A DNA stretch of 31,748 nt, from NCBI GenBank assembly GCA_023430325.1, contig JAEZAU010000117.1, positions 1 through 31,748 of the forward strand, read 5' to 3'. A model generated the notes under the pieces. The model was not told the origin of the DNA. It was given only the letters and a program-made list of their open reading frames with translations, and searched no databases. Positions 21,152-30,000 of this stretch are shown here, one piece after another; the first letter of the stretch is position 1, and every line of letters begins with the position of its first letter. A program made the translations under genes and the position numbers. Source of the DNA: Bacteroidota bacterium. Lineage in GTDB: Bacteria; Bacteroidota; Bacteroidia; Flavobacteriales_F; PHOS-HE28.

Positions 21152-23059
21152 TCATGCACCACCCGATCGCCGCAGCCCACGAATGAGCAGGACAAGGTCG
21201 TTCAAGGGGTGGTAATCCTTTGCATAGAGCAGGTTGGCCCTCGTTGTGGCGATGCTGTCCATGGGTGAAGATGATCCTCCACCAAGATCGAGAATGCCTT
21301 CGGGAATGGCAGGGAGCTTCGGGCTTATACTGGGGCCTTTCTTATATCCGATCCAACTGCGTTCACCCCGCAGGACCTGGATGCAATTGGAGAGGGACCT
21401 TTTTGGAGAGCTCATGAAGAACACCAGGACCGGAGAAAGTATCAACAGGATGCAACTGGTCAAGATGTCCAGCATACGCTTCTGTCTCCGGGCTGATGGA
21501 TCGCGCAGGGTATACTCTTCCATGAGGAAAAGATCGTTGAGGCTCTCTATGCTGCTTGGGCCGATGATGAATTCGTTCTCGGGCTGGGCTATCTTGAAGA
21601 TGGCCTTGCGATCCCTCAATTCTTCGATCACATGAATGATGCGGCTCCAGCCGATATCCCGCGCACAGAAGACCACTTCACCTATACGGTCCTCCTTTAT
21701 GGTACGGGCTATTGAGGCCGAGTTGTCCACTGCGGAAGGTGGGACTATTTTGGTGAATGCAAGTCCATAATGGGTCTGCCAGAGCAATGCAAGTGCATTC
21801 CGCGCGGCCGGTACCGAGCCGATCGCGAGCACACGTTCATGTTCCTTTCGCCTTAACGCAGATCCCTTGAAACGCAATGCCCGCATTACGGCCCTCACGG
21901 AAATGATGGCCAGGGCGATGATCAGCAGCACCCGTGTCATGTCAAGAACGGAATTCGAGCCGGCCCCGTAAATGAATGCTCCCACCAGGAGAAGGATGAG
22001 CAGAACAGCGAGCGCCTTCAAAGGCCGATCGAACCGGTAAGGCCTGTCATATCCACCGAACAACGCGATCCAGCCGGTCAACAACGATCCGATCACTACA
22101 TCCATCCCCAGTTCCTGCAGGGCCGGCCAGCGCTCGGGTACAACGGGTGAGAGGGCGAGCACCAACAAGACCACCAGTGCATCCAGCAATGGAAGCAAGG
22201 CCCTATCGATGAAACGTATCGCAATGGCGCCGGCCGCGCTCAGATAGATGCTCGCGTTTATCAACGCTGGAAAAATGCCGCCTCCCTTGCCCGAAAAATG
22301 CTTCCGGGCGAAGATGGCCATCGCATTATAGAACACGAAGACGTAGTTCACACTGCTTTTTTTGGTGCTCTCGCCCTTGTAATGAATGATCCGCGCCTCG
22401 GGCAGGTACCAGTTCTCATACCCGGCCAGTGTAATACGATAGCTCAGATCGATGTCCTCGCCATACATGAAGAAGTTCTCATCCAACAGGCCCACTTCAT
22501 CGAGGGTTCGCCTGCGAAGGAACATGCACGCACCGGAAAGGATCTCGATCGGTGCGGCCTTGTCCTCTTCCAGATGGCCGAGGTGATATCTGCCGAAGAC
22601 CTTGCTTTTCGGGAAGATCCGGCTCAGCCCACTGATCTTGAAGAAGGCCACTTTCGGTGTGGGCAGGCCGCGTTTGCTTTCGGGAAGGAAACGGCCGGTA
22701 CCATCGATCATCTTCACACCTGCTCCGCCGATCTTCGGCCTGCGGTCCATCAGGTCCACCACTTTGCGGAACGTATCCTCGCCGACCACGGTATCTGGAT
22801 TGAGCAGGAGCACGTATTCGCCTTTGGATATGCGTATGGCCTGGTTGTTAGCCCGGGAGAAGCCGACGTTCACCGTATTGGCGATCAGTCGTACTTCAGG
22901 AAATCGTTCACGCACCATCTCCACACTTCCGTCAGTGCTGAGATTATCGACCACGAAGACCTCGCTCTCCATGCCTTCCAGCGCCTTGAAGACCGTGCGA
23001 AGGCATTGTTCCAGATAGGCCCGCACATTGTAGTTGACGATGATCACCGAAAGCTTCAT
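21152..23059 (-). CDS. GT2 glycosyltransferase fused to a degenerate polyprenyl-glycosylphosphotransferase-like half
   Basis: Residues 1 to about 250 of this 635-residue protein form a GT-A family 2 transferase: VIIVNYN (5-11), VVDNLSTDGS, LLLNPDT (84-90) and GEDIDLSYR, the rhamnosyltransferase-like pattern. Residues about 265-400 hold several membrane segments, followed by a Rossmann-like domain (HERVLAIGSVPAARN) and then KRMLDILTSCILLILSPVLVFF, the membrane hairpin of initiating sugar transferases. The catalytic core of that family (KFRSM and DELPQ stretches) is missing: the sequence passes directly to CIQVLRGERSWIGYK, the normal downstream strand. The C-terminal half is therefore likely a membrane or partner-binding module rather than an active phosphotransferase. 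It begins 5 nt after recR. Confidence 0.88.
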   Translation of the reverse strand: MKLSVIIVNYNVRAYLEQCLRTVFKALEGMESEVFVVDNLSTDGSVEMVRERFPEVRLIANTVNVGFSRANNQAIRISKGEYVLLLNPDTVVGEDTFRKVVDLMDRRPKIGGAGVKMIDGTGRFLPESKRGLPTPKVAFFKISGLSRIFPKSKVFGRYHLGHLEEDKAAPIEILSGACMFLRRRTLDEVGLLDENFFMYGEDIDLSYRITLAGYENWYLPEARIIHYKGESTKKSSVNYVFVFYNAMAIFARKHFSGKGGGIFPALINASIYLSAAGAIAIRFIDRALLPLLDALVVLLVLALSPVVPERWPALQELGMDVVIGSLLTGWIALFGGYDRPYRFDRPLKALAVLLILLLVGAFIYGAGSNSVLDMTRVLLIIALAIISVRAVMRALRFKGSALRRKEHERVLAIGSVPAARNALALLWQTHYGLAFTKIVPPSAVDNSASIARTIKEDRIGEVVFCARDIGWSRIIHVIEELRDRKAIFKIAQPENEFIIGPSSIESLNDLFLMEEYTLRDPSARRQKRMLDILTSCILLILSPVLVFFMSSPKRSLSNCIQVLRGERSWIGYKKGPSISPKLPAIPEGILDLGGGSSSPMDSIATTRANLLYAKDYHPLNDLVLLIRGLRRSGGA

Positions 23060-23064
23060 CCCGA

Positions 23065-23682
23065 TCAGCGCTTCAAGGTCTGTTCGTACGGTTTGCGATC
23101 GGCGATGCTTCGGCCAAGGGTGATCTCATCGGCCTGGTCCAGGTCACCACCGATGCTGATACCCCTCGCGATCGCTGTGACCTGTAGGCCATGTTCCTGC
23201 AATTTGCGGTTGAGATAGAATGCTGTGGTATCTCCTTCCAGCGTCGCACCCAGGGCCATTACTACTTCCCGCACTTGGCCGTCACCTATGCGCGCCATCA
23301 GTTCGCGCACGTTAAGATCATCCGGGCCGATGCCGTCCATGGGACTGATGACCCCGCCAAGTACATGGTACTGGCCTTTGTACTGACGGGTGTTCTCGAT
23401 CGCGATCACATCTCGAATATCCTCCACTACGCAGATGATCCCCGTATCGCGGCCGCGATCTGCACAGATGAAGCATTCGGTGCCATCACTGATATTGCAG
23501 CAATTCCGGCAGTAGCGTACCTGGTCCCGCAGCGTGCGAATGGCATCGGTGAACCGATGGACCTCATGCGGTTCCCGGCGCAGTAGGTCCAACGCCAGGC
23601 GCATGGCCGTACGCCGCCCGATACCCGGCAGCGTGGCAAGCTGGTCAACCGCATTCTCAAGAAGCGCAGAGGAAACAGGCAT
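23065..23682 (-). CDS. recR: recombination mediator protein RecR
   Basis: RecR acts with RecO/RecF to load RecA on gapped DNA. The 205-residue protein has the helix-hairpin-helix LPGIGRRTA (18-26), a four-cysteine zinc site (Cys58, Cys61, Cys70, Cys73) and the Toprim domain with VVEDIRDVIAIE and GGVISPMDGIGPDDL. Length and motifs are standard. A TAACTTTG box sits 4 nt before the start. The GT2-fusion gene follows after 5 nt in the same direction. Confidence 0.96.
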   Translation of the reverse strand: MPVSSALLENAVDQLATLPGIGRRTAMRLALDLLRREPHEVHRFTDAIRTLRDQVRYCRNCCNISDGTECFICADRGRDTGIICVVEDIRDVIAIENTRQYKGQYHVLGGVISPMDGIGPDDLNVRELMARIGDGQVREVVMALGATLEGDTTAFYLNRKLQEHGLQVTAIARGISIGGDLDQADEITLGRSIADRKPYEQTLKR

Positions 23683-23686
23683 CGGC

Positions 23687-23694
23687 CAAAGTTA
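23687..23694 (-). promoter_or_regulatory. candidate -7 promoter box (TAACTTTG) for recR
   Basis: An exact TAnnTTTG match on the minus strand, separated from the recR ATG (23682) by only GCCG, again implying a leaderless transcript. Confidence 0.6.
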
Positions 23695-24003
23695 GCCGCA
23701 ACAGCTGGCTTCCTTGGCTAATTCGATCATCGGTCCCACCGCCACGGCGTCCGGAGATGGACCTTGTAACGTGGCGCGTGGTCCCCGAAGCGGCCAGCGG
23801 CTGTATCGATAGGCACACATTTGCCGAATGGGAAAATGTGGAACATTCCCCTTGACCAGAGCGGAGATCCTATGGGTCAGGTCCATTTCTCCAAGGCGGA
23901 AGGATGATCATATCAAGGTCATAGGCCGGTTCGAGTACGAGATCGGAAGGTGGATCGGCCTGAAGATGGCAGGGTGAGATCGGATCCTAAATCGTAAGGA
24001 AAA
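23695..24003 (+). other. intergenic region between recR and the lipoprotein pair
   Basis: About 310 nt between divergent genes. I see no open frame with recognisable content and no strong hairpin. The last bases, TAAGGAAAAATG, give the downstream lipoprotein a good AAGGA ribosome binding site (23996-24000). No exact TAnnTTTG box was found on the plus strand. Confidence 0.4.
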
Positions 24004-24588
24004 ATGGAAACTGGAAGGAATAAACATGGAATGCTGGCTATGATAGCCGGCTTGGGACTGCTTTTAGGCACATCCTGCAGTTCTAACCGCAACAATGTGG
24101 AAGGAAGCATGGATGCTCCATCAGATGAGAACCGTGCAGTTGAGGTTGAGGACCGTGACTCGGATGCAACGAACTCTGTGGAATACGAAACTTCTGTGGA
24201 TGCCAATGATGAACTGCGTGTGGCGGACTATGAGGATGGCTGGGGCGAAAGCCGCGAAGAGCGCATGGAACGCATCGATCGGTTGGAAGATCTGCGCGAT
24301 AGGCTTGATGACAGTATGAGGGAGGTGGATTCACGTATGAAGAACACCACCGATCAGAAAAGCCTGGATCAATTGCGTGCCTACCGCTTGGAGTTGGAAC
24401 GTGAGCGTGCCCGGGTGAACGATGCCTTGCGCAATACTTATGTGACCGAAGGTGATGCATGGACCGATATGCGCGTTACGGTGGATCGTACTGCAGAAGA
24501 TGTAGGCGCATGGTTCGATCGGCAGGGTGATCGCCTGGAACAAATGATCCAGGATGATGACGTTGACGGAACGGACGATCAGGATTGA
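24004..24588 (+). CDS. small acidic coiled-coil lipoprotein
   Basis: The 194-residue product has a signal peptide with lipobox LGTSC (Cys25), then a highly acidic segment (residues 35-80) and a helical, heptad-like region with EERMERIDRLEDLRDRLDDSM and LRAYRLELERERARVNDALR, which should form a coiled coil. It closes with an acidic tail (DDDVDGTDDQD). No family was recognised. A second lipoprotein gene with a similar layout begins 8 nt downstream. A shared envelope role is plausible, but function is unknown. Confidence 0.75.
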   Translation: METGRNKHGMLAMIAGLGLLLGTSCSSNRNNVEGSMDAPSDENRAVEVEDRDSDATNSVEYETSVDANDELRVADYEDGWGESREERMERIDRLEDLRDRLDDSMREVDSRMKNTTDQKSLDQLRAYRLELERERARVNDALRNTYVTEGDAWTDMRVTVDRTAEDVGAWFDRQGDRLEQMIQDDDVDGTDDQD

Positions 24589-24596
24589 TCTTTAAC

Positions 24597-25064
24597 ATGT
24601 ACAGCATGGGAAGCGTGAGAAGGAAATGGTACTTCGCACTTATTGGATCGGCCTTTTTGATGGGAGGTTGTGGGGCACAGGAACTGGCCGACAATAGCGC
24701 TGAAAGGAACAATACTGAAATGCATCCCATGGATGTTGAACGCAATGAGATGGAGACCGATCTGCTCACGCTGCGCAATAGGATCGATGTCCGCTTGGAT
24801 GAGTTGGATGCGCAATTGCAGAATGGATCCTCAATGAGCGATAGTGATCAGGCGCATCTGATGCGCACACGCGATGAATGGCAGGATGCGCGTAACAGGG
24901 TAGAGCGGGCCAGGCGTGATGTGGATGCCAGCCGGTATGACAATTGGCCTAACGTACGCAAGTCCACGATGGCCACGTTCAATGAGATCTCCGAGTGGAT
25001 CGACGGTAGGGCCTCGGTCACGGATACTGTTCCGCAAGGTCTGAGGACAGATCCCCAGGAATGA
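24597..25064 (+). CDS. small lipoprotein, paralogue-like partner of the preceding gene
   Basis: The 155-residue product has lipobox LMGGC (Cys25 from ATG 24597; an ATG at 24606 would also serve). Like its upstream neighbour it carries a helical central part (ETDLLTLRNRIDVRLDELDAQL, DEWQDARNRVERARRDVDAS) and a segment (WPNVRKSTMATFNEISEWID) that parallels WTDMRVTVDRTAEDVGAWFD in the first protein. This suggests old duplication; the comparison is by eye. No functional motif is seen. A strong terminator follows. Confidence 0.7.
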   Translation: MYSMGSVRRKWYFALIGSAFLMGGCGAQELADNSAERNNTEMHPMDVERNEMETDLLTLRNRIDVRLDELDAQLQNGSSMSDSDQAHLMRTRDEWQDARNRVERARRDVDASRYDNWPNVRKSTMATFNEISEWIDGRASVTDTVPQGLRTDPQE

Positions 25065-25087
25065 ACGCGAGCGACGTAAGTATGAGT

Positions 25088-25118
25088 GAGGCGGCACCTT
25101 TTCGGGTGCCGCCTCTTT
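25088..25118 (+). terminator. Rho-independent terminator after the lipoprotein pair
   Basis: A perfect 11-bp stem, GAGGCGGCACC (25088-25098) with GGTGCCGCCTC (25105-25115), encloses TTTTCG and is followed by TTTAA. It lies 23 nt after the stop codon. Confidence 0.88.
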
Positions 25119-25131
25119 AAGTGCTCCCACG

Positions 25132-25139
25132 CATCTTTG
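25132..25139 (+). promoter_or_regulatory. candidate promoter box (CATCTTTG) before the nucleotidase gene
   Basis: A 7-of-8 match to TAnnTTTG that lies between the upstream terminator and the ATG at 25144, with only 4 nt (TAAA) before the start. Confidence 0.4.
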
Positions 25140-25143
25140 TAAA

Positions 25144-25617
25144 ATGGCTGGACAGATATTTCTGGACCTCGATGGTGTGCTCGCTGATTTTGATCGTGGG
25201 GCAGCAACGATCTTCAAGATGCCACCTAAGGAGTACGAGAACAAATTCGGGCCTGGCCGCTTTTGGAAAAAATTGGCCACCACTAATGATTTCTACAATT
25301 CTCTGGAATTGATGCCCGATGCCATGCAGTTGTACGATGCCGTAAAGCACCTTGATCCGATCATTCTCACAGGGCTTCCGATCGGTAAGTGGGCCGAGCC
25401 GCAGAAGAGGACCTGGGCCCAGCGGCATTTTCCGGAGGTGCAGGTCATCACCACATCTGCCCGGCATAAGCATAAGTTCTGTTCGCCCGGTGATGTTCTG
25501 GTGGATGACCGGGACAAATACCGCGATCTATGGGAAGAAGCTGGTGGCCTCTTCATCCATCATCGCTCCGCGAACGAAAGCATTGAAGAATTGAGGAAGC
25601 ACGGCTTCATCCAATAG
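25144..25617 (+). CDS. 5'(3')-deoxyribonucleotidase-like HAD protein
   Basis: The 157-residue protein opens with motif I FLDLDGVLADFD (6-17; Asp8 nucleophile, Asp10), continues with PIILTGLP (motif II Thr) and KRTWAQRHFP, and has motif IV VLVDDRDKYRDLWEEAGG. This arrangement is typical of the NT5C-type (pyrimidine deoxyribonucleotidase) family, which dephosphorylates nucleoside monophosphates in the cytosol. It is slightly short compared with the ~180-residue family norm but all motifs are present. It stands as a single gene between its own promoter box and a gap of 208 nt. Confidence 0.85.
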   Translation: MAGQIFLDLDGVLADFDRGAATIFKMPPKEYENKFGPGRFWKKLATTNDFYNSLELMPDAMQLYDAVKHLDPIILTGLPIGKWAEPQKRTWAQRHFPEVQVITTSARHKHKFCSPGDVLVDDRDKYRDLWEEAGGLFIHHRSANESIEELRKHGFIQ

Positions 25618-25825
25618 ATATTTTCCACTCGGTCGGCGATCGGCATACACATGATCGGACTGGCCCTGCCATAAAGTAGCGACCTTTCATTACCTGATGC
25701 TCAGCCGGTACTCGCGTCCTTATGGATCTTTACCACATCGGCATGTTGATGCATGGCATTCTGTGTGCCTATAGATCGGCATTTGCATGTTCCATCTTCG
25801 GCCCCGCTGTTGAAGAATTGACCAC

Positions 25826-26218
25826 ATGGCTGATAGACGTACCACATTGTTGATGGAGAGGCTGCGTGCACTTGCGGCCCGTAAGGAGAGATTCAGTTAT
25901 GATGTGCGGGGTGACAGTCATGTGAATCGTGATATTGTGGTGGCGTATGACATGAAAGTGCCGGCCACCGCCGCAGAATTGGAATTCGTCATTGATCACG
26001 CATTGGAACATGATGCCATCGTTTCAGGCCACCGAGATCCCGACGGCAAGGTGCATTTCACCAGTTGCAGGCTCTTCACCGATGTGAACAATGCCGTACG
26101 TTTTGCAAGGGAGAACGGCCAGCGTACAGTATTCAACTGGAACAGGGGTGCTGAAGTCCTGGTCCACGAGCCGCCATCTGGCAGTCCATCGCAGGCCCGC
26201 GAGGAGCGATCTGTGTAA
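25826..26218 (+). CDS. small hypothetical protein
   Basis: The 130-residue product is rich in Arg and Glu, has no signal peptide or membrane segment, and begins with a likely helix (TTLLMERLRALAARKERF). The central DVNNAVRFARENGQRTVFNWN is the most distinctive stretch; I do not recognise a family. The C-terminus (PPSGSPSQAREERSV) looks disordered. The frame could be questioned because a longer frame overlaps it, but the overlapping frame's real start is downstream at 26268. No neighbour suggests a function. Confidence 0.55.
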   Translation: MADRRTTLLMERLRALAARKERFSYDVRGDSHVNRDIVVAYDMKVPATAAELEFVIDHALEHDAIVSGHRDPDGKVHFTSCRLFTDVNNAVRFARENGQRTVFNWNRGAEVLVHEPPSGSPSQAREERSV

Positions 26219-26267
26219 AACCGGGATACTTTGTGCCTTGGCATGGATCTGGCGAAGGGCGCCGATC

Positions 26268-26996
26268 ATGAAGCACGCTGCCTTATTCGCCATTCTGATC
26301 ACGGTCACGAGCTGTTCCGCCCAATTTCCGAAGGATCTGGACCGCACCATAGGGACATTTCCAGGGAAGGGCAGTAGCACCTTGAGCAATGATGAGGTGA
26401 TCGCCGGCCTGAAGCAGGCATTGGAGAAAGGTGCGGAAATGTCCGTGCAAAAGGCTTCGGTAGTTGATGGCTTCTGGGGGAATGACCGGTTGCGCATTCC
26501 GTTCCCGGCCGAAGCCGAGAAGATGAAGACCACCCTGGTGCGGATCGGCATGCAGAAGCAGGTACAGGAATTCGAATTGACCATGAACCGGGCGGCAGAA
26601 GATGCGTCCAGGGAGGCAGCGGCCATCTTCATCACTGCGATCAAGGGAATGAGCGTTGGCGATGGTTTTGCGATCCTTCGCGGCGGTGACAATGCAGCCA
26701 CCAACTATCTGAAAGAGAAGACCACGGCTGATCTGATCGCGCGATTCAGGCCGATCGTGGAACAGGCGACAAGTAAAGTGGCATTGGCGGAACATTGGGG
26801 CACACTGGCTTCGGCATACAACAGCGCAAGCTTCATCACCGGGGCACAAGCCGTGGATACCGATCTGAACGCGTATGTGACCCAGCGCGCGATCGATGGA
26901 CTTTTCTTACTGGTGGCCGAGGAAGAAGCACGGATCCGCAAGGATCCATTGGCCCGCACAACAGATCTGCTTCGAAGGGTTTTCGGGGCCCAGTAG
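26268..26996 (+). CDS. DUF4197 domain-containing lipoprotein
   Basis: The 242-residue protein starts at ATG 26268, giving a short signal and lipobox-like VTSC (Cys16). A start 177 nt upstream would lie inside the preceding gene and precede no signal. The body matches DUF4197 in its characteristic blocks: SNDEVIAGLKQALEKGAE, RIPFPAEAEKM, TMNRAAEDASREAA, TIAIKGM-like FITAIKGMSVGD, AILRGGDNAATNYL and the closing TQRAIDGLFLLVAEEEARIRKDP. Function of the family is unknown; members are periplasmic or lipid-anchored helical proteins. An imperfect TACTTTG element lies near 26227. Confidence 0.88.
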   Translation: MKHAALFAILITVTSCSAQFPKDLDRTIGTFPGKGSSTLSNDEVIAGLKQALEKGAEMSVQKASVVDGFWGNDRLRIPFPAEAEKMKTTLVRIGMQKQVQEFELTMNRAAEDASREAAAIFITAIKGMSVGDGFAILRGGDNAATNYLKEKTTADLIARFRPIVEQATSKVALAEHWGTLASAYNSASFITGAQAVDTDLNAYVTQRAIDGLFLLVAEEEARIRKDPLARTTDLLRRVFGAQ

Positions 26997-27086
26997 AGAT
27001 CGTATCAGCGGACAGTACGCGAGTTGGTATGGCGCTTGATGCCATGCCGACCCGCCATATTATTTGGTCCATATACTATCTCTTCC

Positions 27087-30000
27087 ATGGTGAACATCAC
27101 TACTCTTCAGTACAATAGATCGCTACTCATAATTCTCACCGCTGCATTTTCGATCTCCGCGTTCTCCCAGATCGATCACGTGGTGATATCGCAGGCCTCT
27201 GCCGGAGGTGGAAATGCGGGCGCAGCTTTCACTCATGATTACGTAGAGCTCTTCAATCCGACCGGTGCTACGGTGACTCTTTCAGGCAAAAGCATTCAAT
27301 ATGCCGGCCCGATAGGTACTACATGGTCGGTACATGCCTTGGCAGGGTCCATCGGCCCAGGTGAGTTCTATCTGGTTCGAATGGGTGGTGGAACCCAGGG
27401 AGCCGGTGCGCCACTCGATCCAGACGAGGTCGGGTCGTTGAACATGGGTACCGTGGGTGGGAAGGTAGCGCTGGTCAACGGCACCGCGCCCCTCACCGGA
27501 TCAGGCTGCCCGAGCGCTGCCAACGTGATCGACTTCCTGGGCTGGGGTACGGCGAATTGCGCCGAAGTGACAACAGCGCCGGCACATGCCAACGCCACTT
27601 CCACCAGACGAACGAACCCCTGCGTGGATACCAATAACAATCAAGCTGATTTCTCCACCGCCAATCCGCCCACGCCGCGAAATTCAAGCACCGCCCCGAT
27701 CTACTGTTATCCGGTCCAATTGGTCATCACTTCCATCAGTCCGGCATCACCTCTGGCCAATGGAGAGTTCTCCGTGACCGTGGAAGCACAGAACGCATCC
27801 GGTGCACCACAGGGAGTGCTTCAGGCCACCACCATACAGTTGGGCACGAACGGGAATGCCGGTCCTTTAGGCGGCATCACCACAGGCATCATTCCACAAG
27901 GCGGAACTTCGGTGACCATCAACAACGTGAGTTTTGCCTCTACCGGTAACAACGTTACTGTAACGGCAACGGCCACAAGTGGACAAGCGCTACTTCAACC
28001 TGGTACGAGTGCGCCGTTCACCGTGGTTGCTTCACCGACAACACGCGTGCAATTCTCCATCGCATCGCAGACGGTTGATGAAGATGCCGGAACCGTAACG
28101 CTTACGGTAAGCATAACCGATCCGAGCGCTACGGAAGCCACTTCCGTTCTTGTGGCGCTGGCCAGCGGGAACGGGGCCTTGGTCGGCGGTTTCTCTTCGC
28201 AAACGTTGGTATTTCCTGCCGGAAGCTCCGAACCGCAGACCATAACGTTGGACCTTATCGATGATATGGAGTGTTCTGGATCGGAGGTGCTCAGCTTCGG
28301 CCTTGAGAACGTAACGGGAGGTCAAGGCCCCGCGCAGGTCGGCATACCCAGCACTCATACGCTCACCATTACCGAAGATGATCAACGCACTTCCGTTCAA
28401 CTGGCCCGGCAGTTCTTTGATGGGTCGGGATCGGATGATTGGCAGATACTCTCCGGCGGAGCATTCATCAGCAATGATCCCGGAGCTGGAAGCACACCGC
28501 CGAACCAGGCGATCATCTCAGCTCCGGGCTCGTGGCAGGTGAGCAATGACCTTGCGACGTTGGAGCTCGGTACTGTTTTCATTGATAACTGGACAGACCT
28601 TACGTTGCGCATGCGTGTGGCCAGTCTCTCCGAGAACCCGAACAACGGCGCCGACCAGACCGATGAACTCCGTGTATTCGTTGACCTTGATGGGAACGGT
28701 TTTCCGGCCAGCCCGGATGTGACGATCACCGGAAATGTCAACTCGCGATGGGGTTTCAATGCTACGGGTACAGTGAGCACCACAACAGGATCACCGCTCG
28801 TCGTCGTAGCGCCATCGGGCACTACCGCTGCTGGTTACAGTACCATCGAGATCGGCATACCTGACGGAACGCAGAGCATCGGTCTGAAGATCATCGCGAA
28901 CAATAATGCGAACCAGGAAGTATGGGTGGTGGAGAATATCGAATTGATAGGAAATGCCTGTCCACGGACCTACTGGAGTGCTGCCTCCGGTGATGTCGAC
29001 GATCCGATCTGGAGCCCCTTCCCCGGTGGACCTGCCGGCGCGGCGATCATCAATGAGGTGGCGAATATTGTCATCACCGATGGCACAACGGTCACTTCGA
29101 TCGATTCGGCCGCAGTGAATGAGCTTACAATAGAAACGGGAGCAGCGCTTGTATTTCCCGATAGTGCCGTCATGGTCGTTCACGGATCATCGATCGAGAA
29201 CAATGGAGAAATGTCCATACTCTCAGGCCGCCTGAAATTGGTCGGAGAGACTCCTGTTTCATTCACGACCTCATCACCACTGGACATCTTCGACCTCACC
29301 TTCGAAACTCCAGAAGGTGCCGACCTCAATGGCGTTGTGAACATCCACGGCAGTTTACGGATACATATGGGCGTGCTCGATGCCTCCAACGCTACTGTTA
29401 CGCTCGTAAGCGATGAGACCAATACAGGAAGGATCGGTGCAATGCCGCCGGCCACCGACTATATCGGTGAGATCACGATGCAGCGCTACATTCCTGGTGG
29501 TGCTACCAATTGGAGGCTGTTGGGCAGTCCTGTGGAAGGTGCCACCATTGCTCAATGGAAGGATGACTTCCTCACCGCCGGTTTCCCCGGATCCCACTTT
29601 CCCAATTTTGACGATCCCGTAGGAAGTGGCATTCTCTGGCCAAGCATTCGCTGGTATGATGAAACATACACGAGTCCTGAGGTGAATGTCGGAATGGTCG
29701 GTGTGGAAAGCGATCAGACGGTCCTGGAGATAGGCCGCGGATACGCGGCCTGGAGTGGCGACGCATTGGGAGGTACATCTCCCTTTACCATTGAGGTGAT
29801 CGGTCCACCGAACATCGGGCATGATCCGATCGAACTTCCGATGACTTGGACCGATAGCGGGAACCCTTCTGTAGACGGATTCAACCTGGTATCGAACCCA
29901 TTGCCCAGTCCGATCGAATTCTCTGAGATCGTACGTGGGGCCGATGTTGCAGATATCTATTATATCTACGATCCATCCACAGGCAACAATATTGCATGGT

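Noticed and set aside
26091..26267. N-terminal extension of the DUF4197 protein
   Set aside because: It overlaps the preceding gene and would place the lipobox deep inside the protein.
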